Source: Anaerolineae bacterium
Lineage (GTDB): Bacteria; Chloroflexota; Anaerolineae; 4572-78; J111
Reading direction: 5' to 3'
NCBI GenBank assembly: GCA_020433835.1
Contig: JAGRBY010000117.1
Location: forward strand, 1-14,541
DNA: 14,541 nt
A program made the translations under genes and the position numbers. The notes beneath the pieces are model-generated. The model saw nothing but the letters and a program-made list of their open reading frames with translations, was not told the DNA's origin and did not search any database. Below, in pieces: positions 6,512-14,354 of the stretch (position 1 is the first letter of the stretch; each line of letters starts with the position of its first letter).

Positions 6512-7606
6512 ATGACAATTACAACGCAATTTATTAAAAATGTTGATCGCCTCACAAGCTCACTGATAAAAGTTACAACGCCGGCTCCGCGAGAGGTTTG
6601 GCAAAGTGTACTCAAGCGAGATGAGGAGATGCTGGTGACGCAATCTCCTGCTTGGATCGACTGTATCTGTGCCACTGGTCCCTATGAGGACGCTTCTCGC
6701 CTCTATGAGTTTAAGGGGGGGCGCCAATTGATTCTCCCTATGGTCAGACGAAAGGGCATACCTGGTTTTCTCAATACGGAAGCATCTATGCCGCACGCCT
6801 GGGGTATGGGTGGTTTAATTGGAGCCCAACCCCTTCAAACTGAGGAAGTAGCCGAGGTTATCGCTGACCTGAGCAGCCGTCCTGTTCTGCGCACGCTCAT
6901 TCGCCCCAATCCTCGTCATGGGGCAGTTTGGGCGGCAGCCGCCCAAGGGCGAAATATGATTACAATCCCTCGATCAGCGCATGTACTTAACTTAGAGGGA
7001 GGGTTTGACCATATTTGGAATAAGCGTTTCCACAGCACAACCCGGCGCAACGTCCGCAAGGCAGACCGATCCGGCTTGGTTGTGGAATCTGACACGACCG
7101 GAAAACTTGTACCTGACTTTTATACGCTTTTTCAAATGTCGCTTGATCGTTGGGCAGATCAGCAAAATGAGCCTCTTTTATTAGCGCGCTGGCGAGGTCA
7201 GCAGCGTGATCCCATCCACAAATTTCAACGGTTGGCCGAAATACTCGGCGAAGCCTGTCGAATTTGGGTGGCGCGGATTGATGACCGGCCGGTAGCTGCT
7301 ATTTTGGTTTTACAGACCACAAATGCCCACTATACGCGGGGGGCTATGGATAAAGAGTTGGCCGGACCAACACGCGCCAACGATCTGCTTCACCAGCTTG
7401 CTATTCAGGCAGCTTGTCAGGCCGGGTGTCGCTACTATCATATGGGCGAGTCCGGCGGTTCAAGCTCATTAGCCAGCTATAAAGAGCGCTTTGGGGCCGA
7501 GCCGTATACGTATGCCGAGTATCGCTTAGAACGACTGCCTGTCACCAGCGCAGACCATAAAATACGGAGTTTGGTGAAGCGAGTGATCGGATTTAAAGAC
7601 GCCTAA
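6512..7606 (+). CDS. FemAB/CelD-like GNAT-fold acyltransferase
   Basis: 364-residue protein of the FemAB / BioF2-like (CelD, Acetyltransf_6) group. These GNAT-fold enzymes transfer acyl or aminoacyl groups and are common in exopolysaccharide clusters. Seen: SPAWIDCI in the first lobe; FHSTTRRNVRKADRSGLVV (about 176-193), the conserved basic segment of the second lobe; and YYHMGESGGSSSLASYKERFGAEPY (about 309-333), the signature C-terminal segment ending in KxRFGA. The start at 6512 follows the deacetylase stop by 32 bp. Ribosome-binding sequence upstream is weak (AGAGAATGG). An earlier ATG at 6499 is in another frame and stops after a few codons. No signal peptide. The likely role is acyl or aminoacyl decoration of the polysaccharide or its lipid-linked precursor; the donor group is unknown. 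It ends the first block and is followed by the first palindromic repeat. Confidence 0.82.
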   Translation: MTITTQFIKNVDRLTSSLIKVTTPAPREVWQSVLKRDEEMLVTQSPAWIDCICATGPYEDASRLYEFKGGRQLILPMVRRKGIPGFLNTEASMPHAWGMGGLIGAQPLQTEEVAEVIADLSSRPVLRTLIRPNPRHGAVWAAAAQGRNMITIPRSAHVLNLEGGFDHIWNKRFHSTTRRNVRKADRSGLVVESDTTGKLVPDFYTLFQMSLDRWADQQNEPLLLARWRGQQRDPIHKFQRLAEILGEACRIWVARIDDRPVAAILVLQTTNAHYTRGAMDKELAGPTRANDLLHQLAIQAACQAGCRYYHMGESGGSSSLASYKERFGAEPYTYAEYRLERLPVTSADHKIRSLVKRVIGFKDA

Positions 7607-7630
7607 TTAACAAACAATAAGTAGGTTTTT

Positions 7631-7770
7631 ACTGGTCACTATGGGTGCACTTTTTTAGAAACCAGGTTTTTGATGCCTAATGATAACCTTGTGGGGCAAA
7701 AACGCCTCTTTCTGACGCTAAAAACCTGGTTTCTTGCCATAATACTCTAAAATGCAAAGGTAGTGACTGG
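7631..7770. repeat. Imperfect palindromic repeat element, copy 1
   Basis: A perfect 15-bp inverted repeat, AGAAACCAGGTTTTT (7657-7671) and AAAAACCTGGTTTCT (7720-7734), encloses a 48-base loop. Outer arms also pair partly: CTGGTCACTA (7632-7641) with TAGTGACTGG (7761-7770), 8 of 10. The reverse complement of the whole element aligns with the sequence at 11621-11786, including the loop (both contain AGCG, AGAGG, TTTTTGCCCC and ATTAGGCA in that order). It lies about 25 bp after the acyltransferase stop. It may act as a transcription or mRNA-processing hairpin as well as being a mobile or dispersed repeat. Confidence 0.8.
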
Positions 7771-7823
7771 TTATAGACCTTAGTTAACCAAAATAGAAGG
7801 GGGGTACTTATCAACATTTTACT

Positions 7824-7830
7824 TTGGAGG
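7824..7830 (+). promoter_or_regulatory. Ribosome-binding site of the GH16 gene
   Basis: TTGGAGG lies 7 bases before the ATG at 7838, the strongest ribosome-binding site among the polysaccharide genes. It fits a gene translated independently, at the start of a new block after the repeat. Confidence 0.65.
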
Positions 7831-7837
7831 ATATCAA

Positions 7838-9238
7838 ATGCGCAGGTCGATGGTTGTTATCATCTTATTTATCGTTGCGTCGTGTTCAGTGGTTTACCCG
7901 TTGGCCGAACCCCAAACCCATAATACGGCAGCAGCAAAAACTATAACTCCTCCCCCACCTGTGATTCCCGTAGGGCAAAGTGGAGATTGGGATTTGCTAT
8001 TTAGTGATGAATTCGACGGAACAACACTTGACACCGGGAAGTGGACAACGTGTTATTGGTGGGACGATGACGGATGCAATATTGCCAGCAACAATGAATT
8101 AGAATGGTACCAATCTGATGACGTACTTGTAAACAACGGCACCTTACAATTACGAGCGCAACAACGCTCTATTGATGCATCCAATGGCAACACTTACGAC
8201 TATACTTCGGGCATGGTGACAACCGGGCGTGATGTCTCTAGCACTTCCGTGCCGCCCAAATTTGCTTTTGCATTTGGCTACACCGAAATCAAAGCCAAGA
8301 TCCCTAAAGGCCAGGGGCTGTGGCCGGCTTTCTGGCTACTGCCGGTTGACCATAACTCGAAGCCGGAAATTGATGTCATGGAAATTTTGGGTAACGAGAC
8401 AGATATGATTCACTTTAACTTTCACTATTTAAATAGTGAGGGGGTGTATGAGAACCAAAACAACGACTGGGTCGGCCCTGATTTTTCCGATGATTGGCAC
8501 ACGTATGCTGTTGACTGGCAGCCGGACAAGATCATTTGGTATGTCGATGGTGTTGAACATTTTCGGTACACAGAAACCGCATACATACCCAATGGCCCTA
8601 TGTATTTGCTTGCTAATTTGGCCGTAGGTGGAGACTGGCCCGGAGACCCGAATGGTTCAACCCCATTTCCAAGTTATTATGAGATCGACTATATGAGGGT
8701 TTGGCAGCGATCAAATGAGGTGTATTTGTTACCCATAGCCGACACATACACCGACAGTGACTCGCCATCGACCAACTATGGCCACGATGATTCGATCCAA
8801 GCTGATCATGAGCCTATCAAAACGACCTATCTCAAGTTCGATACCACAGCATTAGCCGGCAGGCGTGTTGCTTCTATCCAATTACAAGTTAAGTCTATTC
8901 TTGAATCAGGGGCCGGTTCTCCAGATACACAGTACGTAAAATTGGTTGAAGACACAACCTGGCAGGAAGATGATATCACATTTGATAATGCGCCCGCAGT
9001 TTCGCCTACTTCTATTGGATCTTTGTCCGATACATCGTCTAATAGCACATATGCTATTCCATTAGATACCTCCCAAGTAAAACCCAAAATTGGCGGCGTT
9101 TTTTCACTTGCAATAGAAGGGACAGGCACAGATGGGCTTTATCTTTACTCAAAAGATAACGAGTTTGATAAACCTTATCTTATCATCACCCTACTTTCTT
9201 CAACAACTGTATTTCTTCCGATAATTATAAAACCATAG
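7838..9238 (+). CDS. Secreted GH16 beta-glucanase lipoprotein with DNRLRE domain
   Basis: 466-residue extracellular glycoside hydrolase. Residues 1-16 form a lipoprotein-type signal peptide: MRR, a hydrophobic core and VASC, with C16 as the lipidated cysteine. The GH16 domain spans about 48-290: LLFSDEFDG, ELEWYQ, GQGLWPAFWLLP, then the active site E177-I-D179-V-M-E182. E177 is the expected nucleophile and E182 the acid/base. The extra M between D and E is the beta-bulge form typical of laminarinase-like (beta-1,3-glucanase) GH16 rather than lichenases. DWHTYAVDWQPDKIIWYVDG follows. Residues about 294-452 form a DNRLRE-type beta-sandwich (ADTYTDSDSPSTNYG). The end, VFLPIIIKP, is a hydrophobic tail I associate from memory with Chloroflexota secreted proteins. 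In this locus it probably trims or releases the polymer; degrading foreign glucan is the alternative. Confidence 0.9.
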   Translation: MRRSMVVIILFIVASCSVVYPLAEPQTHNTAAAKTITPPPPVIPVGQSGDWDLLFSDEFDGTTLDTGKWTTCYWWDDDGCNIASNNELEWYQSDDVLVNNGTLQLRAQQRSIDASNGNTYDYTSGMVTTGRDVSSTSVPPKFAFAFGYTEIKAKIPKGQGLWPAFWLLPVDHNSKPEIDVMEILGNETDMIHFNFHYLNSEGVYENQNNDWVGPDFSDDWHTYAVDWQPDKIIWYVDGVEHFRYTETAYIPNGPMYLLANLAVGGDWPGDPNGSTPFPSYYEIDYMRVWQRSNEVYLLPIADTYTDSDSPSTNYGHDDSIQADHEPIKTTYLKFDTTALAGRRVASIQLQVKSILESGAGSPDTQYVKLVEDTTWQEDDITFDNAPAVSPTSIGSLSDTSSNSTYAIPLDTSQVKPKIGGVFSLAIEGTGTDGLYLYSKDNEFDKPYLIITLLSSTTVFLPIIIKP

Positions 9239-9256
9239 GCTTAAAAGGTATTATTA

Positions 9257-11623
9257 ATGTCCACAACGCCTCGTAGTCTCGCTATTTTTTCGATTACTCG
9301 ACTGATTGATCACCTGCGCACGCCTCTTTTTCGCAATGGGTATGCCCTGGTCTTCAGTTCCGTTGCTACGTCTGGGTTGGGGGTAGTGTACTGGATGTTA
9401 GCCGCCCGGACCTACACAACCGAGGCCATTGGGCTCAATTCCGCCTTGATGTCAGCAATGATATTTTTAGCCAATCTGTCACAGCTCAACTTGATGAACG
9501 CTCTGAATCGATTCATTCCTAGTGCCGGGCGAGCCACAAGCCGCCTTATTATGAGCGCCTACCTCATCAGCGCCGTTGTAGCGGTAATTTCCAGTTTGGC
9601 ATTTATCTGGGGCATCGAGATTTGGTCTCCGACGCTGGGCTTTCTCAAAACCAATCCGGTTCACATTTTATGGTTTGTTCTGGCAACGGTTACCTGGTGT
9701 ATTTTTGTCTTACAAGATAGCGCCTTAACCGGATTACGCCAGGCGACCTGGGTACCCATCGAGAATCTGTTTTTTGCTATTGCTAAAATTTTACTGCTCG
9801 TTGCCTTTGCCGCCGCGCTGCCTCTCTACGGGATATTTGCTTCCTGGACTGTTCCGGTTCTCCTGTTATTGGTTCCCATCAATCTCTTGATTTTTCGACA
9901 TTTGGTACCCCGCCACATTCAAACCCACAGCGACAAAGCCGAGCCGATTGTTTTATCTCAACTCACGCAATATGTTGCCGGTGATTATTTCAGTTCGCTG
10001 ATTTGGATGGCTACCACCAACCTGCTGCCGCTAATGGTCCTTGAGCTAGCCGGGGCTACGGCCAATGCCTATTTCTTTCTGGCTTATACCATTGCCTATT
10101 CACTCTATTTGGTTAGCCGTAATATGGGGATGTCTCTCATCGCCGAAGCCGCAGCAGATCAAGCAAAGCTCGATGAATACAGCTACCGGACGCTGGCCCA
10201 AACAACCCGGCTGCTTGTGCCCATTGTAGTGGTTTTAGTTATTGGCACCCCCTATCTGTTGCAGCTTTTCGGCAAGGATTACTCAACCGAGGGCACCAGT
10301 TTGCTTAGACTTCTATGCCTTTCGGCCCTGCCCAACATCGTTACGTCGCTCTTTATTAGTATCGCACGCGTGCAGCGCCGCATGATGAAGTTAGTTATTG
10401 TTTTGACTGTGTTATCAACGCTAACTATTGGGCTTAGCTACGTATTGCTCCAAATCTACGGTATTGTCGGTGTGGGGTTTGCCTGGCTGTTCAGCCAAAC
10501 CATCGTCGCGATAGCCTTACTGGTGACCGATCTGCGATCGATGTGGATGTCTCGTTTGAATTTAAAGTTCTTTCGACCCGGTTTGACCTTATTGCGCCAG
10601 CTACGGGAATACCCCGGCAATCGACGCCGAGTGAAAGCCACAAACGCCTTAATTCCTGCAATTTTGCCCCATATAGAAACGCTCTCTGATGATGAACCTT
10701 CTCCTGAGACCTGGCAGGTACACCACTTTTTGCGTACCCTTAACGATGTGACGGTCGTTACCCTGGGGCCGGTTGGCCAACAAGCCGTCGCCGTGCTCAA
10801 ATTACCTCAGAGCAGTCTCGGACGCAAAAGTTTGCAACAACAGCAAAAGATACTGCTAGAACTACAAAACGACTCTCGGCTGGGTAGCTGGTCGACCTTA
10901 ATGCCAAAGGTGTTGGCTACCGGTACGGTTTCCTGCTGCTCGTACTATGTTGAAAAACTCATGCCGGGCTACAACGCTCGTGATATCTTGTTCGACAAAG
11001 TTAGCCAGCATCGAGTTCGAGCTAGCGCAGCTACAACGATTAGCCAACTCCATCGCCTGACAGCCACACCGATAAAAATTGAAGCGGCTATGGTGGAGCG
11101 CTGGGTGAATGATCCCATCAATGTTATCCTGGGCAGCCTATCCCATAATGTCGATCAGGCTGTATTTAACCACCTGGCTCTAGAGTTAGAGGCAGCGCTG
11201 CTGAATACTACGTTTAGTGTCAGTTGGATTCACGGAGATTTCGTCCCTGAGAATATTTTGGTCACGAAAAGTGGTGACGAGGTGGTCGGTATTGTTGATT
11301 GGGAACTGGCCGAGCCGGATAGCTTACCGCAAATTGATTGTGGAACGCTGTTTTTGTCTATACGGATGTGGACTCAAGGTCGAGAGATAGGCGAAATTGT
11401 TCGAGATTTCCTTCAAGAAGCAACTGACTGGACACCTGACGAACAGTCCTTATTGGCAACCGCTCAGGATAGGTTGCCCGGCCAAAGCCTCAATACTCGG
11501 CAATTGGTATTGCTCTGCTGGCTACGGCATATTGCGGCCAATTTGGCAAAATCGACCCATTACGCCAGCCATCGACTGTGGATAGCCAAGAATATTTCAT
11601 CTGTTATACACTGTCTCAAATAG
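9257..11623 (+). CDS. Wzx-like flippase fused to an APH/choline-kinase-like domain
   Basis: 788-residue fusion. Residues about 25-435 form a 12-14-helix transporter of the MOP (Wzx/MATE-like) superfamily, which flips lipid-linked oligosaccharides across the membrane. FIPSAGRATSR, a central basic loop and LLQLFGKDYSTEGTSLLRLL are seen, the last typical of the second half of flippases. Residues about 480-775 form a kinase of the APH/choline-kinase fold. K515 (AVAVLKLP) is the expected ATP-binding lysine. H659-G-D661-F-V-P-E-N666 is the catalytic loop and D681-W-E the metal-binding motif, so the domain appears intact and should face the cytoplasm. There is no stop or frame change between the parts. 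AAAGG lies 8 bases before the ATG, 18 bp after the GH16 stop. A sugar, lipid or choline-like substrate is more likely than an aminoglycoside. Confidence 0.88.
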   Translation: MSTTPRSLAIFSITRLIDHLRTPLFRNGYALVFSSVATSGLGVVYWMLAARTYTTEAIGLNSALMSAMIFLANLSQLNLMNALNRFIPSAGRATSRLIMSAYLISAVVAVISSLAFIWGIEIWSPTLGFLKTNPVHILWFVLATVTWCIFVLQDSALTGLRQATWVPIENLFFAIAKILLLVAFAAALPLYGIFASWTVPVLLLLVPINLLIFRHLVPRHIQTHSDKAEPIVLSQLTQYVAGDYFSSLIWMATTNLLPLMVLELAGATANAYFFLAYTIAYSLYLVSRNMGMSLIAEAAADQAKLDEYSYRTLAQTTRLLVPIVVVLVIGTPYLLQLFGKDYSTEGTSLLRLLCLSALPNIVTSLFISIARVQRRMMKLVIVLTVLSTLTIGLSYVLLQIYGIVGVGFAWLFSQTIVAIALLVTDLRSMWMSRLNLKFFRPGLTLLRQLREYPGNRRRVKATNALIPAILPHIETLSDDEPSPETWQVHHFLRTLNDVTVVTLGPVGQQAVAVLKLPQSSLGRKSLQQQQKILLELQNDSRLGSWSTLMPKVLATGTVSCCSYYVEKLMPGYNARDILFDKVSQHRVRASAATTISQLHRLTATPIKIEAAMVERWVNDPINVILGSLSHNVDQAVFNHLALELEAALLNTTFSVSWIHGDFVPENILVTKSGDEVVGIVDWELAEPDSLPQIDCGTLFLSIRMWTQGREIGEIVRDFLQEATDWTPDEQSLLATAQDRLPGQSLNTRQLVLLCWLRHIAANLAKSTHYASHRLWIAKNISSVIHCLK

Positions 11624-11786
11624 TGATCCTTTGCATAACTATCAGGAATATCACGTTTGAGAACCCAGGTTTTTTAGCGTTAATGAGAGGTGCTTTTTGC
11701 CCCAAAAGGCTATAAATTAGGCACCAAAAACCTTGGTTCTTGCTATAAGACCTTAAAGTGCAAAGGCAGCTACACGACCTGGTAAA
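11621..11786. repeat. Imperfect palindromic repeat element, copy 2 (opposite orientation)
   Basis: Inner arms AGAACCCAGGTTTTT (11660-11674) and AAAAACCTTGGTTCT (11726-11740) pair at 14 of 15 positions around a 51-base loop. Outer arms CCTTTGCA (11628-11635) and TGCAAAGG (11759-11766) pair perfectly. The element aligns end to end with the reverse complement of 7631-7770, and its left end overlaps or touches the stop codon of the flippase-kinase gene. The boundaries are judged by eye. It fills most of the 194-bp gap before the next gene. Confidence 0.78.
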
Positions 11787-11817
11787 TTGATAACGACTTC
11801 AAAGCAGGACTGTTTGT

Positions 11818-13752
11818 GTGGAATGGTTGCCTCTACCTAATAAATCGAATAAAAATGCCCCTATGGTATTATTACCAAAACAAAGCCATACTTCTGTAAA
11901 CGCTAATATCTGGCAAAAATTTAAGGGTACAGAAAATTGGGATCCCAAACTCAGGCCGCTCTTGATGCTTGGATTGGTCGTGTTGCTGTGGGCATTTTCG
12001 CTTTCATCCATTAATCCTCTCCGTATGGACGACCTGGGGTTGCTTCGTGTATTCCCGTACCCCGTTTACGCAGCTCTGGCACTATTGCTCATCAGTTTTA
12101 TTTTCACAGTCTACCGGCGAGAACCCCAAACACCCATCTTAATGCTGCATATTATCGTCTTAATCTTCATGATTCATGGAACCCCAACCATTGTCTATGG
12201 AACCTTACGTTATTCTTGGGCCTGGAAGCACATCGGTATTATTGACTACATTGAGCGCTTCGGCACGGTCAATCCGACTATTAATGCTTTGAATGCTTAT
12301 CACAATTGGCCGGGCTTTTTTACGTTGAATGCCTTCCTCACCCAGGCCGCCGGGCTTGAGGACCCTCTGGTTATCGCTATGTGGGCCCCCGTTTTTTTTA
12401 ATCTCATTGATCTGGGGGCCTTGTTACTGATATTTACATCCTTCACCAAAGATAAAACCTTAATCTGGTTAGCAATATTGATTTATTATTTAACCAGTTG
12501 GGTAGGACAAGATTATTACTCTCCTCAAGCCCTCAATTATTTTTTACACTTGATAATACTGGGTGTGGCGTTGCGATGGGCCAGATTAGCTAAACCACCA
12601 TCGCCTCGAAGGCTAAAGCGATGGCTTCGGTTTAAGTGGGCTGCCCTACTGGTCTACAAATTTCTCCGCCGCTCAAATCAAGGGCAGATACTAACAACGG
12701 ACTCTCCTCCTTTAAGCCGACTTACCATTATAACCATGGTCATTCTACTCGGTGGGACCATTGCCTCCAGTCATCAAATTACACCCTTTATGACGATTAT
12801 GGCCTTAAGCGCATTGGTCATGTTTCAGCGTATCAAGCAGCCTTTACTGCCTGTTATTATGGTTGTCTTAACCGCCGGTTGGCTCATGTTTGGCGCTACC
12901 GCTTTTATGAAAGACGAAGTTATGGATCTCGTCACATCCTTTGGGCAGATAACGGAAAATGTCGACTCCAATTTGCGGGATACGTCTGAGGCCAGTCCCG
13001 GTCAGCAATTGGTTTCGAAAATGGGTCGAGGCTTGACCCTCCTAACCTGGGTACTGGCATTTTGTGGTGGTTTCCGTCGTTTTCGGTGGGGGTACTGGGA
13101 TTTAACCATAGCTTTACTCGCTGTGGCCCCATTTATGATCTTAGCGGGAAATTCTTACGGCGGGGAAGCTATCTTTAGAGTCTATCTTTTCTCGTTACCG
13201 TTTATGGCGTTTTTTGTTGCAGCCTTACTCCGCCCTCATCCAAGATTAACCCCCTCATATCTGACCGTTATGGCCACGGTTTTGATTTGCGGCACCTTAC
13301 TTACCGGCTTTTTGTTTGCTTATTTTGGCAAAGAACAACAATATTATTTTACACCCCAAGAAGTAGAAGCCGGAAAATTTCTTCAAAATAGTGCCAAACC
13401 CAATTCATTATTAGTTGAAGGCTCACGTAACTATCCCTCCCGATTTCACAATTATGAATTCTTTACCTATGTCGCCATTTCCCGAGAACCTGACGACTCG
13501 CTCATGAATGTCGTCAATAAACCCATCACAACGCTTGCACGCTGGATGAATAACCCCGACTACGCTGCCACCTATCTCATAATTACGCGAAGCCAAAAAG
13601 TAGAAGTTGACTCGCTCGGTGAGATGCCATTAGGCTCGCTCGATAAGATAGAGCAAGCCCTAACCCGGTCGGCTCAATTCAAGATCATCTTTGAAAATGA
13701 AGATGCAAAAATCTTTACCTTAGCCGATCAAGTTGACGAGATAAAACCATGA
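11818..13752 (+). CDS. Multi-pass membrane protein, candidate GT-C transferase or polymerase
   Basis: 644-residue integral membrane protein with roughly 10-12 hydrophobic helices between residues 45 and 500, then a soluble C-terminal domain (about 505-644) without further helices. A short periplasm-like loop carries WVGQDYYSPQALNYF (D232 to Q237), and G448-G449-E450-A-I-F-R454 lies before a late helix. I recall such charged loop motifs from large GT-C-like or O-antigen-polymerase-like proteins in actinobacterial and Chloroflexota polysaccharide loci, but I cannot name the family. The first codon is GTG at 11818, with AGGA 8 bases upstream; an ATG at 11863 is a weaker alternative. The stop overlaps the next start (ATGA). 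Context suggests a polymerase or a transferase using lipid-linked sugars on the outer membrane face. Confidence 0.7.
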   Translation: MEWLPLPNKSNKNAPMVLLPKQSHTSVNANIWQKFKGTENWDPKLRPLLMLGLVVLLWAFSLSSINPLRMDDLGLLRVFPYPVYAALALLLISFIFTVYRREPQTPILMLHIIVLIFMIHGTPTIVYGTLRYSWAWKHIGIIDYIERFGTVNPTINALNAYHNWPGFFTLNAFLTQAAGLEDPLVIAMWAPVFFNLIDLGALLLIFTSFTKDKTLIWLAILIYYLTSWVGQDYYSPQALNYFLHLIILGVALRWARLAKPPSPRRLKRWLRFKWAALLVYKFLRRSNQGQILTTDSPPLSRLTIITMVILLGGTIASSHQITPFMTIMALSALVMFQRIKQPLLPVIMVVLTAGWLMFGATAFMKDEVMDLVTSFGQITENVDSNLRDTSEASPGQQLVSKMGRGLTLLTWVLAFCGGFRRFRWGYWDLTIALLAVAPFMILAGNSYGGEAIFRVYLFSLPFMAFFVAALLRPHPRLTPSYLTVMATVLICGTLLTGFLFAYFGKEQQYYFTPQEVEAGKFLQNSAKPNSLLVEGSRNYPSRFHNYEFFTYVAISREPDDSLMNVVNKPITTLARWMNNPDYAATYLIITRSQKVEVDSLGEMPLGSLDKIEQALTRSAQFKIIFENEDAKIFTLADQVDEIKP

Positions 13753-14126
13753 TCCTTCCGAAGACATGGCCCTTAATAATCATTATATCTGCTGTCTTAG
13801 TTGGCCTTATGATGGTTACAAATGTTGAGACCCCAATTCGCCCCCTATTGACCATTGGCTTCATTCTCATTTGTCCAGGTATGGCTTTGGTCCAGTTCCT
13901 ACGGCTTAAAGAACCCATCATAGAGATAACTTTAGCCATTGCTCTCAGCATTGGCATCAGTACTGTCCTTTCTGAGGTCATGGCTCTGGGTAAGATATGG
14001 CATCCCGAGGCAGGACTTGCCGCCCTCATTATTCTAACCATAGTTGGGTCAATAATCCGCATGACCCAGATCAAAAATGAACAACCCTTAAAAAACGAAA
14101 TACACATTACACAGGCTAAAAAGTAA
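13749..14126 (+). CDS. Small four-helix membrane protein
   Basis: 125 residues with about four hydrophobic segments: 8-24, 33-50, 57-75 and 88-105. The tail is charged (KNEQPLKNEIHITQAKK) and probably cytoplasmic. The stretch RPLLTIGFILICPGMALVQFLRL resembles small membrane proteins I have seen beside GT-C-like proteins in polysaccharide loci. I cannot assign a family or activity. It overlaps the preceding gene by four bases (ATGA), so the two are translated together and may form one complex. It is the last gene of the cluster in this window. A 149-residue open frame on the opposite strand is an antisense shadow. Confidence 0.7.
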   Translation: MILPKTWPLIIIISAVLVGLMMVTNVETPIRPLLTIGFILICPGMALVQFLRLKEPIIEITLAIALSIGISTVLSEVMALGKIWHPEAGLAALIILTIVGSIIRMTQIKNEQPLKNEIHITQAKK

Positions 14127-14200
14127 CAGTCACTTTCTGGTAAGAATGGGTGTCTGTTGGGCAAAGCAACCTATCAATCAGGGTTTCTTCCGCAGAATTA
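14127..14200. repeat. Possible degenerate third copy of the palindromic element
   Basis: Directly after the last stop codon, CTGGTAAGAATGGGTG resembles the left end of copy 1 (CTGGTCACTATGGGTG). TTGGGCAAA and GGGTTTCTTCC resemble its loop (GTGGGGCAAA) and right arm (TGGTTTCTTGCC) in the same order, with the middle shortened. The similarity is partial, and the inner palindrome is lost. Confidence 0.3.
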
Positions 14201-14201
14201 A

Positions 14202-14354
14202 GTGAGCAGCCTCACGAGTAGAGCGAGTGCATCCTGAGGCTCTCCTGAGCTTGCCGAAGGGTTTGCGAGACCGTACCGAGGAGGAAGCGACGACTCGAGG
14301 CCAACCCGCATCCCTCGATACAACCACCGCTTCGCTCCGGTTTACTCGGGATGC
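14202..14354. repeat. GC-rich palindromic intergenic repeat (GAGCTTGCCGAAGGG type)
   Basis: The segment contains CCTGAGCTTGCCGAAGGG, a short sequence I know as a dispersed repeat in many bacterial genomes. It also has several inverted repeats: GTGAG/CTCAC (14202-14215), GCATCCTGAG (14229-14238) against CTCGGGATGC (14345-14354, 9 of 10), and GCATCCC (14308-14314) against GGGATGC (14348-14354) with AACC/GGTT inside. No coding frame is recognised. It marks the point where base composition becomes GC-rich again. Confidence 0.55.

Noticed and set aside
7657..7734. Inversion of only the loop between the inner arms (an invertible mini-switch)
   Set aside because: At first the loops seemed flipped inside fixed arms. 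The outer flanks also match better when the whole element is reverse-complemented, so opposite orientation of the entire element is simpler.
7631..7770. Integron attC site
   Set aside because: The size and palindromic shape fit, but no proper RYYYAAC / GTTRRRY core pair is found at the ends and no integrase is present.
10700..11623. Aminoglycoside-resistance phosphotransferase
   Set aside because: The kinase is a C-terminal domain of a flippase in a polysaccharide operon. The APH fold covers many substrates, so a resistance role is not supported.
13715..14164. 149-residue open frame on the minus strand
   Set aside because: It is antisense to the small membrane protein gene, composition-driven, with no recognisable domain and no independent support.
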